The position numbers and the translations under genes were made by a program. Source: Mya arenaria (lineage: Eukaryota > Mollusca > Bivalvia > Myida > Myidae). Taken from it: DNA of 64,000 nt. Below the pieces are notes generated by a model. It did no database searches. It saw only the letters and a list, made by a program, of their open reading frames with translations, and had not been told where the DNA came from. This document shows positions 23,450 through 35,879 of this stretch, in pieces. The DNA lies in the NCBI RefSeq assembly GCF_026914265.1, contig NC_069136.1, positions 2,458,501-2,522,500 of the forward strand. The letters are read 5' to 3'. Position 1 is the stretch's first letter. Each line of letters opens with the position of its first letter.

Positions 23450-24472
23450 CTCACTAACTTCAGGATCTTCTAACTTTTGCGAAATAAATTTTCCTATTCT
23501 TACTTTATCATTTAATGAATAATGAAGATATGACTTGTATGCATCTGACCGCCAATCCCCCATGAGTTGAATAACATCGGCCGGTAGACCTTAACGAAAG
23601 GCATAAGTAGCCATACCTCGTCTAAATGAATGAGAAGAAAAGTCTTCCACATTCAAACCAATTAACATAATTTTTTCTTTCAATACACTTAAAAAATGGC
23701 GATAAAATACTGGTTTCCCTGTCATCAACAAAACAAAGGCTTATCAGGCGTTCTCCTAATTACATCAATCATATTTGAGTATGCTTTAACTGGACAAAGA
23801 CTTGAATTATGCAATGCTATTAAAGGAATTCTCAACACACGCTCCCCTGCCTGTATGGTCTTGGACCGTCTAAAGTGCACTAACAGGCCATTATCAGTAA
23901 CTATCACATCTTTTGATAAAAGAAACTTAGGATCTTTTAAATCTTTATTATCAGTCGGACCTAAATTAGATTTCCTTGCCATTAGAAAAAAACGCAAATG
24001 AAAATAAACACCAAAACACCATACCACCTGGCTCTGATACCTTAATCATATCAAACACTTTTAAAAGAATTTCAGGGGTCATTGGTTCCGCTCTCTTAAC
24101 CATATGTAATTTACCTTTAGTTAAGCCTTTTAGAGACAAATTTAAAAGAAAATTATTAATATGATCTATGTTTGCACCTAACAAAAGATGCATGGTTTTA
24201 ACACCACTAATGTAATTTCTTATGGAATCAACTGACTTAAATGTGCGACTCAAAAATTGAGAATATAATTGCAATGTTTCTGTAGAAACTGGTAAAAATG
24301 AAAAGCCAAAATAAATACAGAACATTAAAAACGACTCAAATTGAATCCTTAAATTACTCCTAGTGCCTGTAGCGTAAGCATTTTTATTAGAGCTGTTCAA
24401 ATCCCTTCGCAGCTGCTTCAATTCAAGCTCTGTAATAAAATACAGATACTTAATATGACTTATGAGTACCAC
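23450..24472 (-). pseudogene. Tyrosine recombinase of the YR retrotransposon
   Basis: The N-terminal half (24472-23966) is a SAM-like core-binding domain (for example LQLYSQFLSRTFKSVDSIRN). The catalytic half continues in another frame (24027-23725) after an indel in a T-run near 24000. Between about 23640 and 23520 the reading has HSFRRGMATYAFR, giving the catalytic H-x-x-R. Next comes an in-frame TAA, then GDWRSDAYKSYLHYS with candidate nucleophile tyrosines. In live elements this enzyme inserts a circular DNA copy without target duplication. One frameshift and one stop make it non-functional here. Confidence 0.8.
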
Positions 24473-24524
24473 ACATCACTATATATATATTATTATTATT
24501 TTTTTTTTTATGAATGAGAGGAAT

Positions 24525-25283
24525 CTACCAATGATTCCAAAAACTAAAGTCTTTATTTGACACATCATACTTGAAAAGCTTAAAGTCCTTAGTTAACTCT
24601 GCAAATTTGACTGCATTATCTATTGACTTATCCCATCTGGAGAGAATGTCAGCAATCCTTTTGTCACTAGAAGAAAGGTGTTCAGCCTTAATCTCAAACT
24701 CATTTATAGAAGCAATAAAGCAAATTTCCCTCAAACAATCCTGTAAGAAAGGGCATCTAGCCTTCCCTAAGTTTAATGCAATACAAACTGCCTGATTATC
24801 ACATAAAACTTTTATTCATAAATTTTTAAAGTTTTTGCCCCACAAGTGCAAACAGACCACTAATGACAACATTTGTAGGGCTCCAATATGCAACTTTTTA
24901 TTCAAAATGAATTCTGGAAATTTAGCATGAAAAAAGCTACCTTTCCAAAAACCTCCACAACCAGTCAAACAACTATCTGAACTAAATACTTCATCAGCCC
25001 CTGACCAAGGTCCTCCTGACATCATTGATATTCCATCATAAATTGGTAAAAAATTATCCCACCACTGCAAATCTTTTTTCACTTGCAGTGGAATTACAAA
25101 CAAGAATTGATTTCCAGCTGTTTCACTGTACACGTCTCTAAGCCAATTCAAAATTCTAGTTACTAACACCCTACTTTGTTTGACACAAGCCCCTATAAAA
25201 TTTAATTTTCCTAACAAAGATTGAATGTCCTTTAACAATGCCTGATCTTTTTTCAACCAGCAAATAATAAACCCTCTTATCTC
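24525..25283 (-). pseudogene. RNase H domain of the YR retrotransposon
   Basis: From 25256 the reading LLKDIQSLLGKLNFIGACVK is the RT connection typical of DIRS/Ngaro elements. FSSDSCLTGCGGFW carries the first RNase H aspartate, and VLCDNQAV further on carries the DNQ block. The end (SSSDKRIADILSRW) is the A-D-x-L-S-R block. A single in-frame TGA interrupts it near 24815, before KVLCDNQAV. The upstream end at about 25283 abuts the LINE insertion, across which the frame is continuous with the YLDD fragment at 28726-29045. Confidence 0.8.
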
Positions 25284-25372
25284 TAAATCAAATCAAATCA
25301 AATCAAATTTTATTTTCAGTCGGTATGACATAACAGGGAAAACATTAGCTATGAATTCATAGCTATTGACCG

Positions 25373-25473
<101 letters not shown>

Positions 25474-26084
25474 ACAAGCATATATCTATATAAAATATTT
25501 AAGTATTAAAGAGATTGAATCTAATTAAGAATTAGCACATAATTAAGACAAAATATAGATATCACATACTAATACATATGTACATATAAAATATTAAAAT
25601 ATGTAAGAAATTGTACCTAACTAAAAGTAAATTAGCACATGATTAAGACAAAAATACAGATATCACATACAGTATACACATTTAAAAACTGGGATGCTGG
25701 CGCTAATCTTGACCGTAGTCTAAAAAGATCTTAAGATGAAAATTTATAAATAACTGAGAGGAAAAAATAGCACAAGTGTGCGTGTCTTAAAAGGATACTA
25801 AAACACATATCAGCTTGAATCAGATTCAAGATGACCTGATTAGCACCAGCCTCTCAGAAGTTGCAGAAAACATTTATGCAGTGAACATGCAAGCACATAA
25901 ATACAATTTAAAGCAAAGGATATCTATGACAAAAGCACTGATTAGAGATAGATATGATTGATGTAATACAGGCTAAGTAAGCACTAAGCATAACTAAACT
26001 AAAAAGCATGGCAAAAAGCAAAGCTTGACAAAAATCAAAGCGTGGCATAATGACAAAAACAGTCAGGGTAGAAACAAAAGAGGG

Positions 26085-28721
26085 GAAGGTTTAACTATGA
26101 AAAGCGCAACAAGAACACCTGCAACTCTGTCCGTTCCATGCGTTGACCAAACTCAGAAACTGACTCAGGTTTGTTTCGTCACGAAAGTGCTGAGGGAGTG
26201 AATTCCAGAGTTTGGGCGATGTTGAACGGAAGGAGTTGAGGCCATACTTTGTGGACCTTACCTGGGGTACCTCTGCGGTGTTACTATACCTAAAAGAATA
26301 AGAGTTATTTTTTTATTTTAACTCAATCGTGAAGATAAACTGGTGTTTGTTTGTTTATGATCTTAAAGGTTTCTAAGGCAATAGTTCTTAGTCTTCTAAT
26401 TTTTAATGATGGTAGATGTGACTTAATTAATAAAGAAGAATATTTTGATGTATGGTCATTGTAGATAAACCGTAATGCTCTCTCTTGAATCTTTTCAATC
26501 TTATTATTATTTACTTCTCCACAGAAATGCCAGGTTAAGGGACAGAAGTTGAAGTTTGACATAATAAAAGAGTAGTATATGTTAAGTTTACCTAATTTGC
26601 AGAAATTTTTCCCAATGCGTTTTAGCACATTTAATTGCCTTGATGCTTTCTTACAGGTGTTTGAAACATGGGTATTGAAATTTAATCTAAAATCTATAGT
26701 AACACCTAATACTTCTTCTTCGCATGGGAGGATACTATTCTCAAGTTTGATGGTTAAATTGCACTTTTTAGATTTAGGACCTATAGCTATGGCTTGAAAT
26801 TTGTCTGGGTTTGCTTGCATTTTGTTATCTGAAAACCAGTTTATCAAAGAGATACTGTCCTGTTCTAGGGTGTTTTTAACGTCATCTATATTGTGATCAG
26901 AATGTGACAGAGTGTTATCGTCAGCATAATTATATAATTTACTTTTGTTGACAAAGTGGAAAATATCATTAATGAAGATATTAAACAAGACAGGCCCCAG
27001 GATAGAGCCTTGGGGCACTCCCTTATAGATATGTTTAAAGTCATTTGTAAATTCACCTAGTTTAACGCATTGGTTCCTATTGCTCAAATAGCATTTGATT
27101 AAGTGAAGTGCATTTTCACTAACGCCATAATATTTTAATTTAAGGCTAAGCAAATCACGAGGAAGGCAGTCAAACGCTTTGAAGAGGTCCATTAGTACTG
27201 ACGCTACATATTTGTTTTCATCTAGTGCCTGTTTCCAGTCTTCAATGATTTTTAAAAGTGTTGTTTGGCATCCGAATTTTGGTCTAAAAGCAGACAAGAA
27301 TATATTAAAATGTTGTTCAAAGAATTCATCTAATTGAGTGTTCATGGCGCGTTCAAATATTTTTGACATTACTGGAAGAATACTGACTGAACGGTAGTTG
27401 CCCTTCTCGAGATTACTGTTCTTTTTATGTAAAGGAGTAACTCGTGCCATTTTTAAACTATCAGGAAAAGTTGATGTTGAAAATGACTTGTTTACGATAG
27501 AAGTAATGTGATTGGCGATGACAGGTTTAGCTAATTTTACCAGTTTAGATGAGATACCATCAGCGCCTGTTGCTTTTTTGATACATAATTTGTCAATTTG
27601 TTTATCAATAAAGCTAGAATCTACAGGTTTAAAATGAAGTTCGGTTTGTGTTAGGTTGTTTTACTTAATTGATACAATACTTGGATGGTTTTCATTTACA
27701 TCAAGATAATTATTTCCAATATTTTTGGCTACGTTGACAAAGAAATCATTGAAAACATTGCATACTTCTTGTTGGTCTGTTACTAGTTTTGTGTTTTCAA
27801 GAAAGATGGTATCTTTGTGCTTGATGTTCCCCGTATTAGTAAGAAAAGGTTTGACAGTAGGCCAAAAGTCAGCTGATTGGCAACCCCCCACACATCTGTC
27901 AATGAAATATTTATTTAAAGATTTTCTACTCAAGCTAGTTACTAAATTTCTTTGTTTCCTGAAATTTTCCCAGTTTTTGGTTGATTTGTTCATGTTGAAT
28001 TTATTGAAAAGCATTCTTTTTTTATAAATGGCATTTTTTAAAGCTTTATTCATGAATGGGGCTGGTCTTTGGAAAATCTTTTTCTTTTTTAATGGGGCAT
28101 GTTTGTTTGCAGTTTCAGTAAAAGTTTTGCTAAATTCATTACACATTTTGTTTACATCTGTCTGGCACATATCTACAGTTAAAAGATTTTTGGATAAATC
28201 CTGGTTAAAATTTTCAATATTAAAATGTTTAAAACTTCTATAAGTGCAGAACCTATTCTTCATCTTATCTATTTCCTGTTTGAACTGTACACCAATAAAA
28301 TTATGACAATCACTAAGTCCACAATCAAAATTAACAATGTTGCCGAGTAGGTTCTTGCTTGTGGTTAAAATAACATCTAATAATGTAGGGCTACTGTTAA
28401 CAGGGTAGCAATTAGGATCTTTAACAATATTTTCAAGGTCAAAAATATCACAGCAATTTCTAAGAGGTACACATTTGTCATCAATAAGCATGTTAAAATT
28501 TAGGTCTCCAATGATTAACAAGTTGTCATATTTGTTTAAAGACTTATCTAGAGTTAAATCACAGTTTTCTTGAAAAATGTCCTTGTTCAAAGATGGTGGT
28601 TTATAAGTACCATAGATGATCCATTTAGAATTGTTTAATTTTACCTCAACACATACAGATTCTATGTCTTTGAACTCAAATCCTGGTTTTCTTTCACCGG
28701 CAATGTATGAACGCTGTCTAT
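26085..28721 (-). pseudogene. LINE ORF2: endonuclease plus reverse transcriptase
   Basis: The endonuclease part starts truncated (reading RSYIAGERKPGFEFKD) and contains NLLIIGDLNFN (GDxN block) and LSDCHNFIGV (SDH block). The RT part has ATGADGISSKL, GVPQGSILGPVLFNIFIND and NYADDNTL, the intact catalytic YADD, placing it in the CR1/L2/Jockey superfamily. One in-frame TAA at 27661-27663 separates the two domains within the same frame. After 26323 a TGA and a small indel precede the usual C-terminal WNxxxCxCxCC region. Two or three lesions in about 870 codons mean recent inactivation. Confidence 0.85.
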
Positions 28722-28725
28722 TAAA

Positions 28726-29045
28726 CGCTCCGGAGTAATACCAATAGTCAGATCTTTACTATTAAACAACACTCCCAAAAAGGACATAATATCTGAAGGT
28801 GGAAAACTTTTCTTGTGTGACTCTTCTATGCCGCACTTAAGTAATAACGTACCTAAAGTATTATACGCAAACTGTGCCATCTCTGGTCTTTCCGCCCCTG
28901 CCAAATCATCAAGATAATTCAAAATTGCTACTCCAAACATGAGCATTATAAATGCAATTGCGTTGGTTACTCTTTGACAAATTTGTGCAGAAGATCTACA
29001 CCCCATGGTTAAAACAGAAAATATGCTTTTCCAAACAAAGGACAC
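28726..29045 (-). pseudogene. YR-retrotransposon RT, catalytic palm fragment
   Basis: The reading SFVWKSIFSVLTMGCRSSAQ continues to ICQRVTNAI and then NYLDDLAG, the catalytic Y-L-D-D box, followed by GVLFNS and GITPER. It continues the frame that ends at 35880 (DLSRAYRQISICPSNYNL). The Harbinger-like insertion lies between them. The low end abuts the LINE at 28721. The upstream residues RQIRRTNDQFVVAL, sometimes read in the same frame, belong to the insertion's terminal repeat, not to the RT. Confidence 0.85.
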
Positions 29046-30221
29046 TAAGGCCACAACAAATTGATCATTTGTTCGTCGGATTTGCCGCACCTAAAATTCG
29101 GAAAACGAAATAAAATAAAAGAACCTTTTTTTGCGCCCGCACATACCTTTTGGCCGCGCATATTATTTTTTTTTGTTTACTGCTGAATTTCCTCTATTTT
29201 CTGAACTTCTTTTACATATAATTTAAACCTGCAACGTCGACTACGCCTTTTTTGAAGGTATTTCCAAGCTTTACATTTTTCGCGAGCAAAATTTCCTCGT
29301 GTCAGGACAAAATCAGGTCCGGGTAACCGCAAAACAGCCTATTTGTTGACAGTCTTTTTTGTCGGGAATATTTTGCAGGACGCACCGTTGTTATTTATTT
29401 CCGGTATTAATTTTCAGGTTACTTTCAGTTTTAAAATACACGTTTAAATGAAAATCAGTGTCATAGTCAATGGATTATAGTCTTCAGTAAACAACAACAG
29501 TTTCACGGCGTCGAAGGCAAGAATTATTTATGTGTGTTTTAAGTAATTCATTGTTTTGTACTCAAAATTTAGTGTTAACAGGGGTCGACACTAACCATTT
29601 TTCCAAGGGATCCCGAAGGGACACCAACATTTGAAATCAGGTGTCCCTTCCTGAAATTAGGAGTCCCTTCCACTTTTTTCATTGTTGAGCCTGTTTTAAT
29701 ATTAAATTCAACATCCTTTTACTTACAATTTGTAATGCAATTATACACCACCATATTATACATGTTTTCAGCAGCATGTAATGACAGGTTAGTAGCACTG
29801 AATGGCAGTGAGGTATAATTTGGTCTCTAAGTTGGTAGATTGGGTTCAAATGCGGGAGAATGTCAAGTCCCTTTTGTTTTCAGTCAGAAACAGAGATGGC
29901 CCATTTATCATCATTTTTGTAAACAAAAACTTGATGTTGTTACTATTTTTAGATTTTTGGAAAATACGCATAAAATACATCATGCAGGCGCGTACCTAGG
30001 CATACGCCAGTACGCCAATGCGTACACTTCGTCAGAAAAAAAAGCGAAAAAATAAAAGTTCCAAAAATGCAATAAAAAGTAAAGGCTGGGGGTGGTATAA
30101 GAAATAATTACGTCAGAATTTTATCGTTTGTTGGATTTTATAGTGTAATACCTAAATTCCGCAAAAAAGGTGATCACGATGTAGATCTCAACTTAAGTTA
30201 TACACGCGTTATTTTCCCATA

Positions 30222-32259
30222 ACCTGCCAAATCGGTGTGGATCCTGTTGACCTCCTGGTAAATGATCCGAATGATGTTTACAAGGCGGGACTTTTAAAAA
30301 TGACTGAACAGACATTTAATCCGCCTTACGGTGATATTTTCGGGCAAAAACTAGACGACAGTGAGAAGAAAGAGCTATTAACCGCAACTTGGAACAACGT
30401 TCACCGGTATAAGTTCCCTTCAAGGTCAGTACTATATAATGTTATGATATATCTTGCATGGTTTATTAAAACATCCTTATCGAAATTCTTCTCTTAGCTT
30501 ATCCACAACCGTTTGTTTACTATCTCGGCTCGAGGAGTAGATTCGTCATTGCAGAGTCATCGTTATACCGCCTTTCTGTGCCGTCTGGTCTTGATCTAAT
30601 TGGGTGGCTGTTTGTTTTGCATGTGGTGTGCCCTGCAAGACCTTCAATCTACTTTTGATATGCCCTTTTATCACATAAATACTCTTTATCTTCGATTTGA
30701 GAACAATTCACGGAACATGTGTGATAACAAAAAACGAAGTGAATTCGTACGCACCGCATTTCATACACAAAACTGTTTAGGTAATAACAATAATCCGTCA
30801 CTCGTTTTCTTTTGAGATCCAGATTTCTTAAGTTCGTCTCGAGAAAGACATTTATTAACCTCGCAAATTGTCTCGGTTAATAGCTGTTAATTTCAAGACC
30901 CATTTAAGAAATGTTGATCTCCAAAGAAAACCCATGACGGATCGTATATTTCTCAAATAGTTTTAATAAGCATTTACACAGCTTCTGACACAAGGTGTCA
31001 TTTTGTTCATCTAGTAGATATTCAGGGCTGCCATTTTCTACACCTATTAAATATGCGTTTACGGTTGTTTTTGTGTAGTACATCCTGTATATATTTCTGT
31101 TTAGGCTAAACGTAACGATGCCGACGTATGGGATGCGCTTTACGACAAGTCAGTATCAACTGCACACGACGTCGATGTAGAGCCGTCGGTCCCACGGCGA
31201 TTTGGACGTCAAGTTCACAGACCGAACGCCCCAGCAAAGACCATTTCCCAGTACTGGAAGACAAACATTTACCTGCCGTTCGTAGATCATTTGCTTGTTG
31301 ATCTAGACGCACGGCTGTTGAAAGGCAATGGACGGTACAAGGCACAGTATCTGCTGCCTCCAAAGGTAGTGTAATCAAGGAATAAAACGAATAGTTTGTG
31401 CTGCAATGCATCAATCATAAAACTACATTGGTAATACCATGTAGGTTTTAACCCGTGCACTGCCTTACCCCGAGTATCGTTATATATTCAAACAACTTAG
31501 ATCCGAATGGCGTCTCATTTGGATCCAAGTTGTTTGATATTTTCACAATGATATTACCAAAAGGTCGAGGGAGTGTGAGAAAACAAAATCGGAAGTTGAA
31601 AAAAATATCGCGCATGTCCACGACTTGCCTGCCAGTGAACGGGTTAATATCTGAATACATTTACATGCGCATGCATTAAAGATATTAAAATTAAATAATT
31701 ATTGATCGTTTCCACAATAATAAGAAAATCCTAATGAAACAAATGAAACCCTTTAATCTAAAAAGCACCGGATCATTGGACGCATATATTTAAATGGCAT
31801 AAGTGCGAAAATACAATAAAGATTTATTTGCAGGTCGACGGTCTCACCCATGCCGTAACGATAGAAATATTCCAGGAGTTCATGTTAGATCTGCCAGATG
31901 ACGAGCCGACTTTCGAGCGAGAGTGTCAACGTTGGACAGCGAAGTGGACTGTAACTTCACCTGCTCCCTACTCAACCCTGGAAAAAGCATTGGACGTAGC
32001 TAATGAGGCATCGTATCCTAACATAAGGATCTGCCTCATGGTTCTGTTGTGTATGCCAGTAGCAACGGCCACGACTGAGCGCTTATTTTCGACAATGCGT
32101 CGAGTCAAAACGTATTTGAGGAGTACCATGACAACTGAGCGAATGTCAGGCCTGGGTTTGATGAACATTTACAGCGAACGCAATATCAACGCCGAACATG
32201 TCTTTGACATATTTGCAAGAAAAAAGGATCGTCGCCTGGCTCTTTTATTCAGAATTTAA
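30222..32259 (+). pseudogene. hAT transposase gene (TTF/ZMYM type), internally incomplete
   Basis: Three exons are readable. Exon a (about 30222-30424; VDPVDLLVNDPND... to LLTATWNNVHRYKFPS) resembles the segment before a TTF-type zinc finger in large hAT proteins. Exon b (31105-31365, TTTAG before, GTAG after) reads DVWDALYDKS and then ISQYWKTNIYLPFVDHLL. Exon c (31834-32259) holds the hAT C-terminal dimerisation domain: YPNIRICLMVLLCMPVATAT, then ERLFSTMRRVKTYLRS. Exon a ends in phase 2 while exon b starts in phase 0. The zinc finger and most of the catalytic RNase H-like core are missing between them, so this copy is probably defective. Confidence 0.75.
31452..31643. mobile_element. piggyBac-like MITE in hAT transposase intron
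   Basis: TTAA (31448-31451) then CCCGTGCACTGCC on the left, and CCTGCCAGTGAACGGG then TTAA (31644-31647) on the right, form an inverted pair bounded by the TTAA target typical of piggyBac. A second internal palindrome, CAAACAACTTAGATCC / GGATCCAAGTTGTTTG, lies at 31487-31534. Length is 192 bp, non-coding. It sits in the intron between exons b and c of the hAT-B transposase. Confidence 0.75.
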
Positions 32260-32707
32260 TAACCATTGTTATGCACAGTGCCATATTTAGGGAATAGATC
32301 CGCTAAAGACAGGTTGACTGTATCTTATTCTAAGAAGGTCATTAACAAACAGTATTGAAGATAATTAATGACAGCTGGTGGCTTAATGCCAAAAGAAACT
32401 ATTCTAGAACGCTCTTATAAAAGCGTTCTTCATTAATTGAACACCTTTTTCAAAGACCACACTGTCCTAGTTTTTGGTTTTGACTGGTCGCTTAAAACTG
32501 GTTTGACTGTATTTCTTCCTAATATCCTACCGATAACTATTATGTAACATGTTGTTGAAGTCTAGGTAATATATTGCATTCGCTTCTTCAGTTTAAGATT
32601 TTTTTTAACTTTTTTGCTTTTAATTTTAGTCCAATCAAAATACTCATACTTAACAATTAAGAAAAACATAATCTTAAGAAGCTACTGGAATATGCGCTTA
32701 TCAGAAG

Positions 32708-33172
32708 CACGGTGGAGAACCCACGTAACTTATTTGGTAAAGTGCACGGCAACAAATGTCAACAAGTCCCGATTCAGGTAAGGTTTTTAAAGATAACTTT
32801 CTTAATATTTGGAGAAATTTTGAGAAATAAAGACCATAAACCCCGCATTTAAGAGCTCTATCCATGGTAATAAAGAACTTTCTCTAATATCCTAAAATTT
32901 TCCTGAAAATCTTGACCAACTGATTTCTCAGAGTTGAAATCTAAGGCAAAGTACACGACTTTTGATAAATCTATCGATTTACTTCATGTTAGCCGTAAAT
33001 ATTTCATACACAAATCTTATTTTAAGGAAATTTTATGTATTTTAAAGTTTTCAGCGTGTATTGTTGAACTTCTTATAGTTATTTCAAAGGCGAAAATGAA
33101 CTAAAACCAAACATCTGTTGACATTTGTTGCCGTGCACTTTACCGAATAAGTCACGTGGGTTCTCCACCGTG
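32708..33172. mobile_element. MITE family M2, full copy
   Basis: The ends start CACGGTGGAGAACCCACGT and form inverted arms of about 57 bp with about two mismatches (32708-32764 and 33116-33172). AGAAG flanks both sides (32703-32707 and 33173-33177), a 5-bp duplication. It is 465 bp long and non-coding. A second copy in inverse orientation occupies most of intron 4 of the transporter gene (44385-44722). Confidence 0.9.
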
Positions 33173-34914
33173 AGAAGAGTAAGAACTAACTGATCCGATT
33201 ACGATAGTTGTATGCCTGAGTGATAAATTTCATGTAAACGCCACAGCAAAGCACATTAACAGGTGCGTTTAATTATCATGTTTACAAATCGTCAGGCGTG
33301 CATGAATACAAGTTCGGTGATATTCTGATTGTTATCATCATTTTAGTCCCGTGAAAGAACACATATTTTCCCATACATTTTAAAAGTAAAATAATTAAGT
33401 ATAGATCTATTTGTGTTAAGTTACAATATTTTATTAACTTATCTAGATACTGTTAAGCATAGCATGGAGACAGTTTCAGTCTCCGCATGTGGTTAAATAT
33501 ACCGGTGAGGTGCGCAAGCCTTTCTGGTCAACGCAATATCTCAATTATTCAGCGGATTGGATGTTAAATAGAGACGCCACCCATCAACCCAGATCTGTTT
33601 GTTTATTTAAATCAAATACAAGTATTGATTTTTGGAAAATAATAATAAAAAATAAATATCGGGACTAACAATGTTAATTAAGGTAAATATTCATCTATTG
33701 GTATGCTTATATACGTGCCAAAAGGCCCCTAGATAGCACCAAATGCGATGTTGGATTTCAAAATTTTCCGGGGGGGGGGGGGCATGCCCCCGGACCCCCT
33801 AGACTGTGCGTATCCTAGATTTTGACCTAGGTACGCCCCTGTCATGGTTCAGGGTCATGTCAAATGTCGGTGCTTTTCATTAAGAAACTGTAGGAATATA
33901 ACATCTGGCTTGTGAAAACTCCAATCAATATTTAGTAGAGCTGTTGATAAATCAATCAGACTGTCCAACAGTCGTAGTGCATACTGGAAGAGCAGACGAC
34001 CAAAATTTGTGTATACATGTTAATTTTCGCGCCAAAAAATCATAAAATTTTATAAATTGATTGAATTAATGAATAAAACCCTGCAAATTTTATTTCTACT
34101 ATTTTTTATCAAAGCATAAAATATAATGTCTTTAAAATTAACAAAGAATATTGATAAGTTGAATGCCAATTAACAAAGAATGCTGAATGTAGGATGCTGT
34201 TCTTTTGTGTCGTAAATGTTAATGTTAATACTCAAAGGTCGTATCATATTATATAAAAGGTATCACCAGAGTTGGCATCTTTTTGGGCGGTTCTGACACA
34301 TAAGCAAAACAATTCCACATAAGTATTTTACCGATAATAAATCTCTGTCAGCTCTGACCTTGTTTAAAATGTAAACAACAAAACGGAAGCGTTAACCTGC
34401 ATGCGCCTTGTGAGATGACCTGTTTATTTATAGATTCATGACGTAACTATAGTCAAATAGTCAGCTATACTTTCGCTTTGATGAGTCCGATAATGATAAT
34501 TAATAATATCGTTTTGACATGTGCTGTCAAGAAATTTAGGGGAGCCCGAATTTAGGTAATAAATTAATAAAATGCTACTTATTTATTGATATTTAGCGTT
34601 TATCAGTCAAAAATTTAAGTGTCCCGACGGAATACCGGACTTCGAAGTTCAGGTGTCCCTCCTGAAAAATTGGTATCCTCGGGATCCCGGGACCCCGTTA
34701 GTGTCGAACACTGGTTAAATAATAACTAAATTGGATTTTGAGGGCAAAACTTATACTAAAATACACGGACACACGACTTACAACAATTGAACATAAATTC
34801 GTGAGTTATTTTTTTAATTCTAAAATGCATTTCTCAGTTTTCATATACTCATAATTGTTATAAACTCATAAAAATAGTAGGACTTGTAAATGTTTTAGAA
34901 ATATCCCCACCTCC

Positions 34915-35060
34915 CCCTGCCACCCCCCACCCAGGGTCCGGGGGTATACCAGGGATAGCCGGGGAAATTGGCCGTGTTTTTACCATCCAGGTGGCCCCAC
35001 AGTGCCAGATGAATGTGGTGGATTTACCCGGGGTTGGCTGGACCGAAAGTCCAGTAAAGT
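34915..35060. mobile_element. Fragment of MITE family M3
   Basis: CCAGGGTCCGGGGGTATACC, GGATAGCCGGGGAAAT, TCCAGGTGGCCCCACAGTGC and GGTTGGCTGGACCGAAAGTC match, in the same order, the interior of the complete G+C-rich element at 39141-39429. The terminal AATTGTAACCACG repeats are not visible, so this copy is degraded. Confidence 0.7.
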
Positions 35061-35879
35061 GGCCTGTGATTAAAGAGGCCTGTTTCTTACAGGCATTGAA
35101 GCTATGGAGGCCGTCATGATATTCTTTTTCAAGGCACAGACCTATAAACCATAGGCTCGTGGTAAAGGCGAGGTCTTGAAAGGGAAACATCTTTATTCCA
35201 CCACCTGCTCTAATATAATGATCGTTGCCACATTTGCAGATTTGTTTGATGCTGCTTTAATTATGTTGTCCCGCAATTTAATCCACAGTGTCTTTTTTTA
35301 GAAATGTTCTCTGTGTTATTTACATTTTCGATCTTCTGCAATGTCAAAGTCAATACAATTTTATCATGTGCTTCAAGAGGTTCAAATTCAGACCTGACCC
35401 AATATTTGGAAATGCTCAAATGATGAATTACTCTTACTAGGCTAAAATGTTTTTTGTGATAGTAAGTTACGGAATGAATACAATAGTTTTCTTTTTGGTC
35501 TTCAAATAATTGCACGTTACTATGAGAAATGTTGTCTTTACAATATATCCACGTTTAAATTGAAGTTAAAAGTAAAGCACTGGATCTTATTGCCATTTGT
35601 TAAATGTTGAGACAGATGTTCATGTGTTACCATCAAAACATTTTCATTTATAACTGAGAACCTATGTTTGCAATTAAAAAGCATTTCTTGACATAATTCA
35701 TGATAGTTGTATGATAAATTTGGTAAGATATAAACTGTTTATTTTTTTTAATTTTTCGCTCTGCGCTCGCCTCTGAATTGCCTTAAATTTAAAAAAAAGT
35801 AAAAATTTTTTTTCGCTCGCTCGCTCCTACTTTTTTTGGCAAAATCCGTAGAACATATGATCAATTTGTTGTGGCCTAA

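Larger units (their letters stand above)
29985..33841 (+). mobile_element. hAT-B: hAT element with partial transposase gene
   Basis: Termini CAGGCGCGTACCTAGG (29985-30000) and, inverted, CAGGGGCGTACCTAGG (33826-33841) match at 15 of 16 bases. TCATG flanks both sides (29980-29984 and 33842-33846). Inside lie transposase exons (30222-32259), a TTAA-flanked MITE in a transposase intron and a 465-bp MITE downstream. A poly-G run precedes the right end (about 33769-33781). The transposase gene places the element firmly in the hAT superfamily and links the 5-bp duplication to it. Confidence 0.85.
29579..34713. mobile_element. hAT-A: hAT-like non-autonomous element with 5-bp target duplication
   Basis: The ends are CAGGGGTCGACACTAAC (left) and, inverted, CAGTGTTCGACACTAAC (34697-34713), 15 of 17 matching. 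Both are followed by a GGGATCCCGA block and GGGACACC-like subterminal repeats. The flanking 5 bp is GTTAA on both sides (29574-29578 and 34714-34718). Most of the interior is hAT-B. Without it about 1.3 kb remains and no coding region was seen. CAG-starting ends fit hAT, but 5 bp is shorter than the classical 8-bp duplication, consistent with the short-duplication hAT lineages. Confidence 0.8.
29049..35876. mobile_element. Harbinger-like DNA transposon (TAA target duplication) carrying nested hATs
   Basis: The left terminus GGCCACAACAAATTGATCAT and its inverse at the right end (35857-35876) begin imperfect terminal repeats of 38-39 bp (29049-29086 and 35838-35876). TAA flanks both ends (29046-29048 and 35877-35879). 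Removing 29049-35876 with one TAA rejoins the host RT reading ...YNL-VSFVW... exactly. A 3-bp TWA duplication and a GG-starting repeat fit PIF/Harbinger. Without hAT-A only about 1.7 kb of its own DNA remains, with no transposase, so it is non-autonomous. The superfamily call rests on the ends alone. Confidence 0.8.

Noticed and set aside
27725-28243. Plus-strand open frames of 71 to 100 residues
   Set aside because: They are antisense to the LINE endonuclease coding region and have no similarity of their own.
29030-29095. RQIRRTNDQFVVAL as part of the reverse transcriptase
   Set aside because: These residues are encoded by the terminal repeat of the inserted Harbinger-like element. The true RT reading jumps from 29045 to 35880.
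31106-31414. Minus-strand 102-residue open frame
   Set aside because: It is the antisense of a plus-strand hAT transposase exon (YWKTNIYLPFVDHLL), which has clear family similarity.
29551-34750. Extra inverted similarity (TTTTGNNCTCAAAAT) flanking hAT-A beyond its duplication
   Set aside because: About 15 bases match imperfectly, with gaps. It could be chance in A+T-rich DNA or a palindrome at the target, so it is not used to extend the element.
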